From NCBI GenBank assembly GCA_016617855.1, contig JAECUM010001807.1:1-64000 (forward strand): a stretch of 64,000 nucleotides of DNA. The letters are read 5' to 3'. Shown piece after piece: positions 27,901-42,600 of the stretch (its first letter is position 1; the number at the start of each line of letters is the position of its first letter). The position numbers and the translations under genes were made by a program. Below the pieces are notes generated by a model, which did no database searches, was not told where the DNA came from, and saw nothing but the letters and a program-made list of their open reading frames with translations. This DNA comes from Megalonaias nervosa. Taxonomy: Eukaryota; Mollusca; Bivalvia; Unionida; Unionidae.

Positions 27901-30900
27901 ATATGGATATATGACATTCCAAATAAAATGAATAACTGCCATTTAAAGGTATCTAGATTCAAATTCTAAAAAATATCACCCATTACTGACACAGTGTTGA
28001 ACGCATACATGACCATTATGACTTTTTATTATAACTAAACAGACCTATATCTGTTGGTACGCTATATGACAAAGACTTACATGCAACTGTCTGCAGTATA
28101 CCAGGTACCATATTCACTCACGCAAAAAACTTATTTCATATTATGCTTATTAAAGTCACATACAAATTGGAGGTTCAGTGAAAATGTTGAGGAATCCAAA
28201 ACACAATGTTAAGCAAAAATACATGCACTGCTTATAAATTTAAATCCTTAATGCGTATAAATATATAAACCATAGACCAAACTGCTTTCTTCCTCACATG
28301 CTGACTCCAAAAGATGATTGTGATGATAACAGACAATATCTTCTTGTTAAGTGGCTTGGGTAAATACTTGTAAACATAATACAATTACTTCATTTACATG
28401 CTTTTTAAACTAATGTGCCTTTGTTCACATCATGTAATATATCTAGAGAATAATGTCACAAGGGGTGATTCCATTATAAAAAGAAATAGGGGAACTGGAT
28501 TCCAACTTTATAAAAAAAAATATGCCCCTATTTTTATGCAAGCAAATGAATTATGTACAAAGAATGTTATTGTCATTAATTTGTTAAAAGCAACATGCTC
28601 AAGACCTTCAGACATGTATAGGAAAAATGCACAACTGCATTAAAATATTCCAAAAACACCAATTTGAAAAGTCTGCGCAAACCTTTTTTTTTAATTGAAC
28701 TCCATCTCTGTACAGGCTCTGATTTCATTTTAATAATGATAAGTTATTGTTATTATTATTATTATTATTATTACTATTATTATTAATGAGTTTTCACAAA
28801 ACATCTTTTTTGCTAATTAACTCAGCAATTTATAAAATAAGCACTGGTATACCATATAGCAGGTAATCTTAACAGACAGACTTTAATGATTTTGTTCATA
28901 ATGAGTGATTTTAAATTTTGATTATTTATATTTAAGCAATATCAGAAGGTTTATATTTTAGATGGAATAATAAGCAGTACACTGTATTTTCTACCTCTTG
29001 GGAAATCATTCTTTTTAGTGAATGCTGAATTACTCTTGATTAATAACACTTTATTAAGGACAGGTAAAAAAAAAAATAGCTGACTTACAGTTTTAAAAGA
29101 AAAAAAAACAGAGGAACAATGTATCAAACTGTAATCAGATTATGTCATTTAACTGACAGACCAGTCTCCTTGATACAAAAATAACAATAGCACAATGATG
29201 GTGTAAAGTTAATCAGCGATGCTGGCTTGTACTAAAAACAAATCCTTACACCCACTTACCCTAGTGAGAGCTTAACTGTGATTGGCTAACATGGGTTTAC
29301 AACTGCTAGTCAAAACATGTATCCATAGTAGTGGATAGGAAACCATGGTTTCAAGAAGACTTTATTCTTCAATGACACATTTTATTTCTTCAAATTATTT
29401 ATCAGTACAAAAAAAGGGAGTGCCCTCAGGAAGGAAGAAACATTAATTTAGGATACTACATGAATCTAGCGAGATTTTGTTGTATTTTTAACATTTATGC
29501 TGAGAATGGAGACCAAAAAAGCATTGTCATGAAAAGAAATAGAGGGATATTCCCCTTTCTATTTGTTTCAAAGTTGTACAAAATTATTTTAAAAAAATGT
29601 TACATTATTTTAGCAGATAATATTTGACATCTGTAATTTAATTTTGCAATTTCAATCACAAACTACTAAATCACTAAAATTTCTCCAGCACTGAAATAAC
29701 CCAATACATAGCATTCTGACAAGGACTACTGTAAAAGATATTTCTTTTGAAATTTAAAACATGCAACATAAGAAATTTGCATCCCCTAATCAGCTAGACC
29801 AGACAGTACATGCAATCACGATAAATGGCATATATAATATAGAGCAATATTTCAGTGCCAAACAACTTGCCTCTTGATGTATACTGACTGTTTTTGTTCA
29901 ACATACCTTGACTCCACATCATTGTTAGAGGTATACACAATAATCAAGATCTTGTTCAAAGGCCAATGTAAAAATTACATATAAAACAGGCATGAAAATA
30001 CTCCAATACTGAATATCCAATGCTCATTAATTGAACTGTGTACTTCCACATGGCCTGATTCTGAATTAAATCTATTAAGACAGAACACAAGAGCTTTGTA
30101 TTAGATCATGTAAATACTTAAAGAATCCAATGCACCAGGTTAAAATACCAATAATACACTGGTCTTATCCTAATGCTATCAATTACTGGGAGGGCATTGG
30201 TTCCTGATACGATGGTATGTTTTGATATACAGGTATCAGTGATTAGAGCACATACAGAATAATGTATGCACATTAGCTCTTTTGTTTTAACTTCTACAAT
30301 CAAGTAACCAAAACAGCAGTGTTCAAAGTATCAGATCAGAAAATACCACAGTCCGTCAATTATAGGCAATCTATATATGCTGTACGCTTATTCAAAACAT
30401 GTAAAACAGTCAAGTCTGAAATCAGTAAATACCATAAGGTTATCGTGTAGCAACACTTCATACACAGCCACCAATCTCCCTTATGCACAGTGAGACAATT
30501 TTAATAAAACAAGGAAAGCAATCATATAATGCAGACAATGCATTGTGTTACACAAGTAAAATGGGCAGCATTCTTTTTTTACATATCAAGTATTAAAAAC
30601 AAAAATCTAAGAAATTTGATATGATTTGACCTGTTAATCAGTTCTTGACAAACTTTTGTAAATGTGGAGATTAAACTGGTGGCAGCATTTGCCAAAGCTG
30701 AGATATATCTGATAGAATATACACAAGAGGTTAAGGTGAATATAATGAGCATTAAGGTGAATATAATGAACATGAAGGTGAATATAAATGAGAGTTAAGG
30801 TGAATATAAATGAGCATTAAGGTGAATATAAATGAGCATTAAGGTGAATCTAAATGAGAGTTAAGATGAATATAAATGAGTTAAGATGAATATAAATGAG

Positions 30901-32830
30901 AGTTAAGGTGAATATAATGAGCATTAAGGTGAATATAAATGAGAGTTAAGATGAATATAAATTAAGATGAATATAAATGAGCATTAAGGTGAATATAAAT
31001 GAGAGTTAAGGTGAATATAAATGAGCATCAAGGTGAATATAAATGAGAGTTAAGATGAATATAAATGAGAGTTAAGATGAATATAAATGAGAGTTAAGGT
31101 GAATGTAAATGAGAGTTAAGGTGAATGTAAATGAGAGTTAAGGTGAATATAAATGAGAGTTAAGGCGAATATAAATGAGAGTTAAGGTGAATATAAATGA
31201 GAGTTAAGATGAATATAAATGAGAGTTAAGATGAATATAAATGAGAGTTAAGGTGATTGTAAATGAGAGTTAAGATGAATATAAATGAGAGTTAAGGTGA
31301 ATATAAATGAGAGTTAACGTGAATATAAATGAGAGTTAAGGTGAATGTAAATGAGAGTTAAGATGAATATAAATGAGCATTAAGGTGAATATAAATGAGA
31401 GTTAAGATGAATGTAAATGAAAGTTAAGGTGAATGTAAATGAGAGTTAAGGTGAATATAAATGAGAGTTAAGGTGAATATAAATGACACTTAAAGTGTTA
31501 TATATCAAATTTTGCACTCAAGCATCAGAGTAAATCTTGCTATATTAACTGTTTTCATAAAAAGACCATGCCTTGAGTAAAATTTGCCTACACAGGAACA
31601 GAGAACATTTGTAGCAATGTGCTACACTGCCAAGAGAGTTGATCTACATTGCAAATAAAGGAAAGTCACATTTACTGCTACATATACTTTGAACTGGGTC
31701 TGTTTAGTCAACACCCTTCATCTTCATATATTACAAGACCTACACAATACTCTCAGACCTGTAGTCCAACAGGTTTGATTAATTGATTAAAACTAATACC
31801 ATGAATAAAGCACCTATCCCCTTATCAGTACTGCCCTAACAGAACTACAGATGCCCACCATGTTAAATATTTAAACCCTTATATAAATGGCCCAGAGCAT
31901 ATTTCACAAAAACAGTTAATACACATTTCGGAAATTTAATGTTATTATCTGAAAAGAATTATTATTTTAGAAAATCCTTTAATTTCAAAGAAAACAAAGT
32001 ATTGTGCTTAGCAAAAATAATGAGTACTGTATATATATGTACTTGCTTACAGGAAAGTCCGACTTCAAACACAGACCCTGATCTGCTGTTGCATAATGTG
32101 TCAGTAGACTAGGGTCTATGCTGTTCATTAGACGAATTCTTTTATTCCTAAAAAAACTGCATAGACCCAGAACTGCCAGTACATTATGCAATGGCAGATC
32201 TGAATCTGCAGTTTGACTTGACTTACAAGCAAGTAAATAAATTAAAGCTACAACAATCTATAATCAGTACATTTTGCTTTTGTTTCATTTAATGCTTATG
32301 AGTCTGCTTTCAATGATTCAACCTTAACTAAGACAGTGATGTCAGAAATCATTACTATTTGTAAATAAAAATATTTTTAAAAAGCCAAGGATTTAAACTT
32401 GCATTCACTCAATGACAAATGAAGTTTAATAGCAAAGCTGTTTCAGTGTATGGATTTATAAATTTTGAATACTTTTTGCTTTGCATAAAATGTACCTTTA
32501 CTATTATGCTATTATCATATTAGGATGGATAATGATGGCAAGCAGCTAATTTGACATCTAACTTTATTTATTTCAGGCAAATATTTCCTTAACAAGGTAA
32601 TTGACTAGTTTAAAACCAAGAGAAACTTGTTACAATTAAAATGCAATTTAAATATTCCATCACAGCTGATGTCTCAATCTGAAAGTAAGATACAATGATA
32701 TCATTTGCCATTAGTCTCATTCAATAAGTAAACCTAGGGAAAAATTTGCAACCGGTGTAGTTCTGAGCTCCAAGTAGTAAATTTTATGTGCAGATAAAAT
32801 AACTGAAATCAAAGGCCTTGTTTCTTTTGT

Positions 32831-32865
<35 letters not shown>

Positions 32866-35800
32866 GCAAAGATAGGCTATTTCAAGTACTTTCTTAAACT
32901 TTTCACTCTAACAAATAATAACAAAAAGGCTACAAGTTGTTGCACTGATTCTTAAGCTTTCAGGAAATATTTTAATATTGCTACCGTATTAAATGTAACA
33001 AGAACAATAACACAGGAACTAATACTTACAGTTAATATTGATCATCCTGGTGAGTTCAAAGTATCTACCTTTTTCTACTTATTCTGACCACTGGGAATTT
33101 GTCCCGATTTGAGACATGAAATTTCATTCATCATCACAAATTAGTGCACCTGATTATTAATACAGAATACATGAACTGCCTCTCAATCAACCCTGATAGT
33201 AACTGCTGTACTATACACATTATGGTAATTCTACAATGACTGGTGGCAAGACCAATCATGCAGACAAGGTATGAACTTGTTATATTGTGATAAGGCAAAC
33301 TCACAAAGCAGAATTAGGCACTGTTCAATTTCAAGGTGTGTTAATCTATAAAGAAAAAATAATAGATTCTAACTGACATTTAGCATATCTCTTCATTGGC
33401 ATATCTCTTCATTGGCAATGTCCTTGATCCCATGATCTTGTTTGGCATTCTTTGAGGGAGGGGACTGTATTAAAAACTACTGCCTAGCAAGGTCTTATTG
33501 TACACAGTCCTAAGTCATATATTTCAAAGAAACCAAATGATAAAATAAAAGCTGATCAAGAACTCTCCCATTAGCAGATGCCTATGGACAGTCATTGGAT
33601 CCCACTTTGAAGACCAGATTTGTACAGAATGCCATGTATTCTGATGCCTACTGCACATTGTCCAAAAATGTAACAATGTCCTATGAAAAAAGATATATAG
33701 GTCATTCTTGCCACAATTTTTTCCGACAGTGAGTCAAACTCTGCAAGATGAATATACCTGTTAAGTTTCATGAATACTCATCAACCAGTTCAGAAAATGG
33801 TTCTAAATGCGTGAACTTGGGCAATTATGGAAAAAAGTCAGAATGACAATAACAACAACAAAAACCATTGGAAAAATATTAAGTAACTTTACCTGTTGTC
33901 AGTTTTGTAGGCAAATTAAAACAAAAAGCTTAACTCTGACAACATATGCTCTACTTCAATTTTATATTTTATGAAAAGTAGGTTACAATGCCCTAACATA
34001 AAAAATGTTGACAGAATATTTCATCTCCAAACTAATTCATGATTGGACAACTTGGACCATATAAGTAAGCATGACTCAATATTACAACTATGAACCTGTT
34101 TCTTTATCTGTTAAGCAACACAAGTAACAGTGAACCAGTTGTGAGAAAGATTATACATGTAATGTGCGCTGAAAAAGCATGATTGATACCAACTAAAACC
34201 AGATATCCTGAAATGAAACACTGCTGTAACCTTGATATAACTACCTCAAAATTTGTCAAATAGAAATTACAAAATAATCATGTTGTACAGTTGCTTTGCA
34301 CAAGTATAAAGTAAAACTGAGTTTCAACTAGAAATGTTTTTCTAAGAACACAAATGCCCTTAAAACACATTTTTATGACAATACAGCATGAGAAACTTAT
34401 CAGACACAAGTCACACTTATACAAAGTGGCTTTATGCTTCATAAGTCATGACCTCAAGCACATGCTGGTTATTTTTCATGCTTTAGAATCATGTATTTCA
34501 AGATATGCCATTGTGGCCAGCAGGTAACTCAAATTCCTGTGTAAAGACCATTCATCTTCTGTCAGTAACAGTGACCTTGACCTTTGATACAAAAATCATC
34601 TAGCCATCTACAAAGAATGATCCAGGTCTGTGTTGTAGAACTAATGTTATTGCAGAGAAACAATTTTTCTTCTTTCTGTCACTGACCTGGACCTTTGACC
34701 TTTTGACCCCAAAATAAGTAAGCTTCTTCTGTATTCAAATTATAAGCGAGGTAAGTGATGCACTATTGTTATGGTGTGCAAACCAAGTTCATTCTTCCAG
34801 TCGCAGAGACCTTGCCTTTTTAACCCCCCCAAATCCATAGAGTTCTTCCTTACCAAAGCCATCCACAGTCTGGTAACTGCAGATGGTAGTATGTACGTAT
34901 ATATTTGTATTCAACAACACCTCACAACATTAATGGCTATGGCTATAAGGTGTTAATTAAAAATAAACTTCTAAAACTGAAAATAAAGAACTGCAAAAAG
35001 ACAATCCCTTCCAAATTAATGTAAACATTAAATACAACAAGATAAATATAAAGACATCAAAATTCTTGCAGAGAACTCAAGATATTGTTGTTGTTTTGGA
35101 TTTTTTTAAACGCTATTTCACAGCGCAAGATAGGCTACACAATGCAGCCCAGTATAACTGGTGGAGGAAGAACCCAGACAAAAACTCAGTAAGAACCACT
35201 GATCCTTGGGAAGCTATTGGCAAGTTTTCTCACATACCCACATTGGCCGAGCACGAGACTTGAACCCACGTGGACAGTGGTGAGATGGCAGTGATCGGCA
35301 AAGGTGAGCACTTAGATGTCTCAGCCACCCAGGGTCCCCAACTTATTGTAAATAAACCATTCTTCTTCTTTCAGTCATAGTGACCTCGACATTAGACCAT
35401 TTGAACTTGAAATTAATGTATATTTGGTGGAGGAAGAAACTGGGAAAACAAGGAATGAACCAGTGACCCATGGGAAGCTACAGGCTAGGGCTCCTAAGAT
35501 GACAGATGCTCTAACCCATTTTGTGGACTTCAATTTGTTGAAATACACCTCTGAAATAACATTTTTCATCAAAGCAGGGTGACATGGGGTAAAATTAATG
35601 AATCAAACTTGTAGCTAGACCTTTTGAATTAAATGTCTGGTAGTGATAACAAGATATGATAGGTACTTAAAAAGGTCTTAAAATAAGTATGCTGCACAAC
35701 TACACACTTTTACAATCGGATTATCTATATATTAACTGTCATTTTGCATTAAGTTTTTCGGTATGCTGTTCCTACTTTGGAAAACTGCACTACCAACTCT

Positions 35801-38800
35801 ATAGTGGCTTTCAAACTTGTTTGCCCCTCAGTAAATCTTTGTTAACAGGATTCTGCCAAAAATTACTGGAGCTAAATCAGAGTTGTATGGAAAATGCAGC
35901 AAAACTGGATGCTGTACTCCATCAGGAAGCTTTTATGACAGCGCATTTATGTGCTGGTGCATTGTCACCTTGGGTACTTCTGCATAAAAAGGAAATTCAT
36001 TAATGTTGCACAACGTCTGGCAACATTTTAAAGACATTAAAATTTCTAGTGACACTAGCAGCAGAGTCAGGCACATGTATCAGGTCAACGGGATCTTTTG
36101 CATAAAAAAATACTGTGCACAAAAGCTCTCTTGACAGCTTCACTACACTGGGCAATCTGTAGACTCTGCTCATTTCTCCAGACCAAACTTAATTATTTTT
36201 TCTTGAGTCAGGTTTCAAAAAGTAATTCCTGTGACAAGATCATTCTAATGCCTCTGGTCATTCTTTTCATATTTGGTGAGTAACTATTTGGTGATTTTGA
36301 CCCAAGTCTGATTGTGACCAGCCATCAACAAATGCAGGACCAACCATTCACAAACCTTTCTGAGCTTCATATGATTCTTCAATATATTAAAAACAACTGA
36401 TGAATTAATGCCCCTGATAACAGAAATATCTACCAGTGTGCATCTTTATCAACTACCACTTCCTGTGCAGCAATCACTGGTAAGTCTTCCAGAATGTGAG
36501 TCATCTCCCATGGATTTCGCAGTCATCTTTAAACCAATGAAACCACCTCAAAATTGTAGAACATGACAGATGGTAACATCCATAAACTTTATCCAAATCT
36601 GCCTTGACATCAATCAGTGAGTAACCTAGATTTTACAGTATACTCTTTGCCCAGTAACAGAACTGTTCTCCTGTGGCATTTTCAGGTCACCTTCATTTGC
36701 CTACATTACATCTCACGCACATATCTGAAGGAGTCTGGCATGCTGTATGAGCAGCTGCTACTAATTTTATGAAGTATTTATTTTATTTATCAATCAGCAG
36801 ATTCAAAGAAAAAAAAACAGTTCTAACAAACTATTCAGAACTTTTCAAATATACCTAGCACATGATTTGCTAAAACCTATGGAAATATTAAGTGACCTGA
36901 GCAGTTAAGAAGAAAAAAAATACAAAATGATAGAGAATAATAAATCAAACCTAATCTCAATTGAGGCAGGAATAATAAGAATTATGAACAAATTTGTCTT
37001 TGTATGTTTGCAGATATAAAAATATTACTTTCTTGCATCATTTGCTCTTGGAGACTTCTTCCGTACTGTACAAAGTCTGCCCATTCCTTCCATACCGTAT
37101 AAAGTCAGCCCATTCTTTCCATCCTGTTTAAAGTCTGCCCATTCCTTCTATACTGAATAAATTATGCCCACTCCTTCCATAAACATGGTTTTTGTCTAAA
37201 TGTTGGACAATACATCAACAGTAAAACTTCATTGTTTGGATTTGATACAAAATAAGAACATGGTATTCTCTCCACATCTGTTCATGTTTCTGCTTCACAG
37301 CATATAAATGTAATAATTTTATGTCTGTAAGGGAGATAAAGCTGCACCCACAAAATAATGGTCAATAATCACACTTTGCTGCAGCACTTCTCTGGAAGGC
37401 TAGTGATATACACATTTTCTCAAATAATTTTAATCAACTATTATTTTACTACACACATGTTGGGAAAAATTTTTTTTTTTGCAGATTCTGAATCACTGAA
37501 TTTTTAATGCACCTTGGAAGTCCAAAATCTGCAAAGGGGAGATAATTCAGATAAACTCATTGATATTTTTAATAACTATAATTATCATAATGGCCATTTA
37601 AAACAAGATAATATTCACTTTCAACCATAAAAACAAACTTTGTCCAAAAGCACACGTATTTATATAGGTTTCACATACTTTCTCAGATTGTCCATTGAAT
37701 TATCATAATCTGATTAATATAATCTTGAAATGACTGACAAGCTAATTTTTTTTGGTATATTTTTCTGAGCTACTTGCATGCAATATTCAGTTTCAGGAAA
37801 ATTGTAATTGTAGAATTTAATGGTGTAATTTGCCCTTTAACACAAGACTTGCCCATGGTGTGATGGAAAATGGTAGCACAATACAGACTTCTGTATTCAT
37901 GGTTTTGCATAATAAAGTTAAGATGTAACAGTTTCTGCCTCGATTTCCATTCAAACAAACATGGAAAATAGGTCAAAGTGATCTGAGATTGTGGTCATAC
38001 TAGTGACAGTTGCAACAGGTGCATCGCAAAGGCCTCTCCTGTAACTCTTTTCAATAATGACATAGAATGCTAGAAATCCCACTAATTAAAAGTCTCGTCA
38101 GCATGAAAGAGCGTAAAACTCTGGCTGAAATGCAATATTCCTTAATAAAGTTTTGATGCAGAAAGCAAGTTAGGATAATAGGAAGTCCAGGATCAAAATT
38201 CTTTTAAATGACAATGTGGAACACTACAAAGTAAAATCAATAAAATCTTATCAAAATAAATCTGGATGCCCAACTTGGTTTAATCTAACAAAACTTTGTG
38301 AAAGTTACTGTGCTTACACCAAAGTCAGGATGAAACTAATTATTTTACAGCAAGAGAACTAGTTTGTGTGGGTGGGGGGAAGAGGAAGAGTCCCCTATAT
38401 TTTGAGATGCACCTATCAGCTTGTAAATGGATTTATTTTTTTTTATTCCATTATTCATTTCATAAAATTCAATCTATTTATTATAGCTGACAAAAAATAT
38501 TTACTTTTATTTTGATATTCTGCATTTAATTTCTTACTGACAAAATATCATATGAATTCTTGGTGCAAGGCTATCTTATTAGGTGCAGACCAAAAAGTCC
38601 CCTTGTTTAACAACATGAGTAAAAGAAAAAGGCCACAAAGCACCTGTTTTCCAAGGCTGAAAAAATGTCTCTAGCTCTAATGAATGTATGGTTTGTATGC
38701 CACTCTTAACACAGAAATTGTTTTTATTTCTTAATATATTAACATTATGTTCTACAAGAACTAAGTTCGTCTTCTGCTTTCTGACTATAAGGGGCCTTAA

Positions 38801-39624
38801 CATCTGTAAATGATGTCATGGAATTCTAGAATTCAAACTCACTCAAGGGCTCATCAATCTGAAGCCACAGGCTAATTCAGGTTGAAATCCAACATACTTT
38901 GGTGAAATTATCTTGCAGTAACCAAATTCATGAAGATGAGAAATTACAGGGCCATTACTTTTCTCAATGAGACAAAACCCATGGAAGTTTATTAAACAAT
39001 ATTCATACCAAATTGGATCATGCTGAATGGTTGTTGAACTCTGCCAGTTACTAGCAACATTCCATGTGAAGATATGAAGTTAGCCATCATGGGCCCAACT
39101 CTAAATGGAGTCGACAAGATAAAACTCGTACAACGTACAGCTAGGTCTTGAGACAATGTGCAATAATATTGCATCTGAACATGTTGAATGGTTACCCAGC
39201 TATATGCTGGTTATAAGGATTTGCAGCAGCAGATATTATTGTTAATGCAAAAAAGAACAAAAACTCAACCAAAACAGGATCTGAAATGATGAAGCCATTA
39301 AAAGCACATTTGCATGTAATAGGCAATTCGCCCACAAAATGGCATGCAATTATGAGTAATAGTTGTTGAGCTATGATGGTTACAAGACGTGTGATTACAG
39401 TGACAAATGGACAGATGGAAATGTGATTACTGTCGAGTTCCCAATATTAGATACACAACCATGGACAGCAGAATGCAGGACCTACCAGACATACATTATC
39501 ATAAAGGTGATATGAACTGGGGCCTGTTGTGAGCAAAATGGGGAATTCTGCACGATTATATTTCTAATAGGACCCATTATCAGTCCTTAAGGATCTCAAG
39601 AAGAATTTCCTGTCCAACAATGCA

Positions 39625-39692
<68 letters not shown>

Positions 39693-42600
39693 CACAGAAA
39701 TTTTGCAAGATCTTCTTCATTTACAGTTTAATTAGATATCACAATACTGATTTGATAATTAAAGGAAATCAAACTGAAAAGAGGAGGAAGTAGAAGGGTA
39801 AAAATGCATATTATTGCATGTACTTGCATATTAGTTGAATCCAATCGCAAATTGCATAGACCTAGATTTGCTTGTAAATAATTTGCGGGTAAATCTTGGT
39901 CAATGCAGTTTGCTAGGAGTAATCAGTAGAACAAACAACACAGACCCCGATCCGCCAGTGCAATATGTGATGGCAGATCATGGTTTATGTCTGTTTGCAG
40001 CTAAGCCGGATATTTAAGAGTGTATATGGTAATATTAAAAGCTAACATTTAATGAGGACAGAGCAGGAGAGGCAAGAATAAGTGTGTAAATAAATTGAAA
40101 CATTTATGATTACATGATAAAATCTAATTGAAACAACAACTTTACCTTGGCATCGAGCATTTTCTTCATTTCTTCCTCCATCTCCTTCTTTAGCTCACTC
40201 CTCACCTTGGCCTTCAGGACCTCATCCTCCTTCAATGCCTCTTCTCGAGCCAGTTCAACCTCTCGCACTTTTGTCTCCTCTAGCTCCGTACGAATCTAGA
40301 ATACAAAAGGGCTAACTTTAGCATTGTAAAACTCAACATTTTGTAGCAACATTAAAGCTCTCATTATCCCAACTTAAAAAAAATTAAAAATTTTTCAATA
40401 TACAACAATCAAAATAAATTCACCAGTAAAATGTTATTGTTACCAATAAACAAATAAAGTTTAATCATCACTCTCACTATCATCATCCTTCCATCCATTC
40501 ACTCTTCATCTGTCTTAAGCTATACTGTTCAATGACAAACAAAAGAAGTAATAACTAACAGTGTGGCAAAAGTGAACAATCAAAGTATTGAGAAATACTG
40601 ATGACACTGGCAGATGCAAGTGCCACTAATTTACATAATATCCAACTGAAGAACGTATCTCCAGAGATACTGCTATTCATGGTCCATTATACTATTGTAA
40701 ACATACTGGAATAAAAATCTCATTACTATTTTTCTCAATTTTCTTTTTTTAAATGAACAAAGAATTCATTAAAACATTTTTATTATTATTACAGGAATTA
40801 TAATTAGTATGTTCATTTTATACGTGTTTTATACAATTGTTTCAAGTTTTACCATCAGAGGAAACAATACTATGGGGAGATATCTCCTGACAGGTCTGAT
40901 AATGCACTAACTGCCTCCCTTGATTAATAAAACTGACCTGAAAAGCCACTAAATCTAAACTTTATGACTAATTTAAGTACACCACTCCCTCGATAACTCG
41001 CACCTTGATAACTCATGAACCCGCTTTTAACGCAGGGTCAGGTGTGGATCCCATTTTTAAAACCAGAAATTACCCCAAAAATAGATCCCTATTTTATGAA
41101 CTTTATGGAAATCGCGATCAAAATTAGCTACAAAAACTTTGATATATCACTCGTTTTATTGTCGAAAACGGTAGATAGGACCTGGAAATTTTAATCAACA
41201 TTATGAAATACCAAATTTAAAAATAAGGCATACAATTTTTTTTATATTTTCTTTCCAAGTGACAATCCTAGCACACCGCAATTAACGATATGTATGGAAA
41301 TTTTGATCAATGAAAATGTCACTTATGCGGAGTGGAGGCAGTACTTTAATAAATAAATACAAATTAAATAATTTTTTTATCAATTGAAATTTGTGTTCTA
41401 GTTCTATCTTCTAGTTCCTTTTAAGTGTAATCTTCATAAATGCAATGTGTCCTCTTGTAATTAAACATAAAATGTGTCAATCTACCGTAACAGCTATGTC
41501 CGCGAGCATTTCTCTGAGAACCTATTTAGGTGCCGACAATGTTTTGATAACTGACTTGCAGAAGTATTTGTTGCATTGTTGCACTGAATTAAAAGCTGGT
41601 CTCCTTTGTATTATAACATTAATTATGTCTTTTGAATCAAATAATGGAGGTGAAATAAAAGAAAAGTTTAAAGGTACGAAAATCCTACAAACTTAAAATC
41701 TAGCTGCCCCAGTCGTATGTCGGGTGAACTCACTTCAGTTGATCAATTGAACACTGTTTTAAATGTTATTGTGTATGTAACATACACTACCTTAAATTAA
41801 CTGACTCATTGGTAACTGTGATCAAAGATAGCACAGCAACCAAGCGAAAAGAATACTATACTTCGTAAAATAAAGAGCTTGGTTTCACAGATACTGACCA
41901 TTGTGGGCAAGCGAGTTTCAGAGAATTCTTGAACTGGCACTTTGAGATATCCTCAAGAATGATAAAAAGTTTCATTATTACTTCCAATGAAATCGCAATA
42001 TCAATACTGTACTAATTGAACAGCACAAAAATTGAGATTCGATGTAGACGATTGTCTCACGAAAATTTCGCTTGCTTTTTGAACAAAAGGAATCTTGTTT
42101 GGTGGTGTATCAACAGTTAGTCCAGTTCCCTGCTCTTTTCACTCCCAATCTGGCAGGATACAATGCCATACCACTCCGGGAACCAGACTCATCAAGAAAC
42201 AAAAAGCAGTGACGTAATACACACATGTTTTCATGTAAACGTAATGGTTGTTGAAACCAGTTGGAACGATCTTTCACATGTTGGACATTTTGAAAATAAA
42301 TGTTATTTAAACAGAATAATGAACAACTTCATTAGAAAAAGTGCGTTATTAAAAGTTATTATCAACGTGAATGTAAAATGAGGATTCAGTCATTAAACAG
42401 CGAAGTTCCCTAACCCCAACCCCCCCCCCGCTGTTTTCTCGATGTCCAAGCGATTTTTTTTTAATTTTTGGAGGTCCCTCGATAACTCACGCCCTCGCTT
42501 ATAGCGCAGTCTATGTTTGTGGACCCTGTTGTGCACGAGTTATTGAGGGAGTGGTGTAACACAATAAAGTCTGCAACTTTTGATAGTTATACAAACTATA

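Noticed and set aside
41445..42381. Short plus-strand frames inside the 1.58-kb transposon as its transposase
   Set aside because: Fewer than 90 codons each, with no recognisable DDE/D or helix-turn-helix motif.
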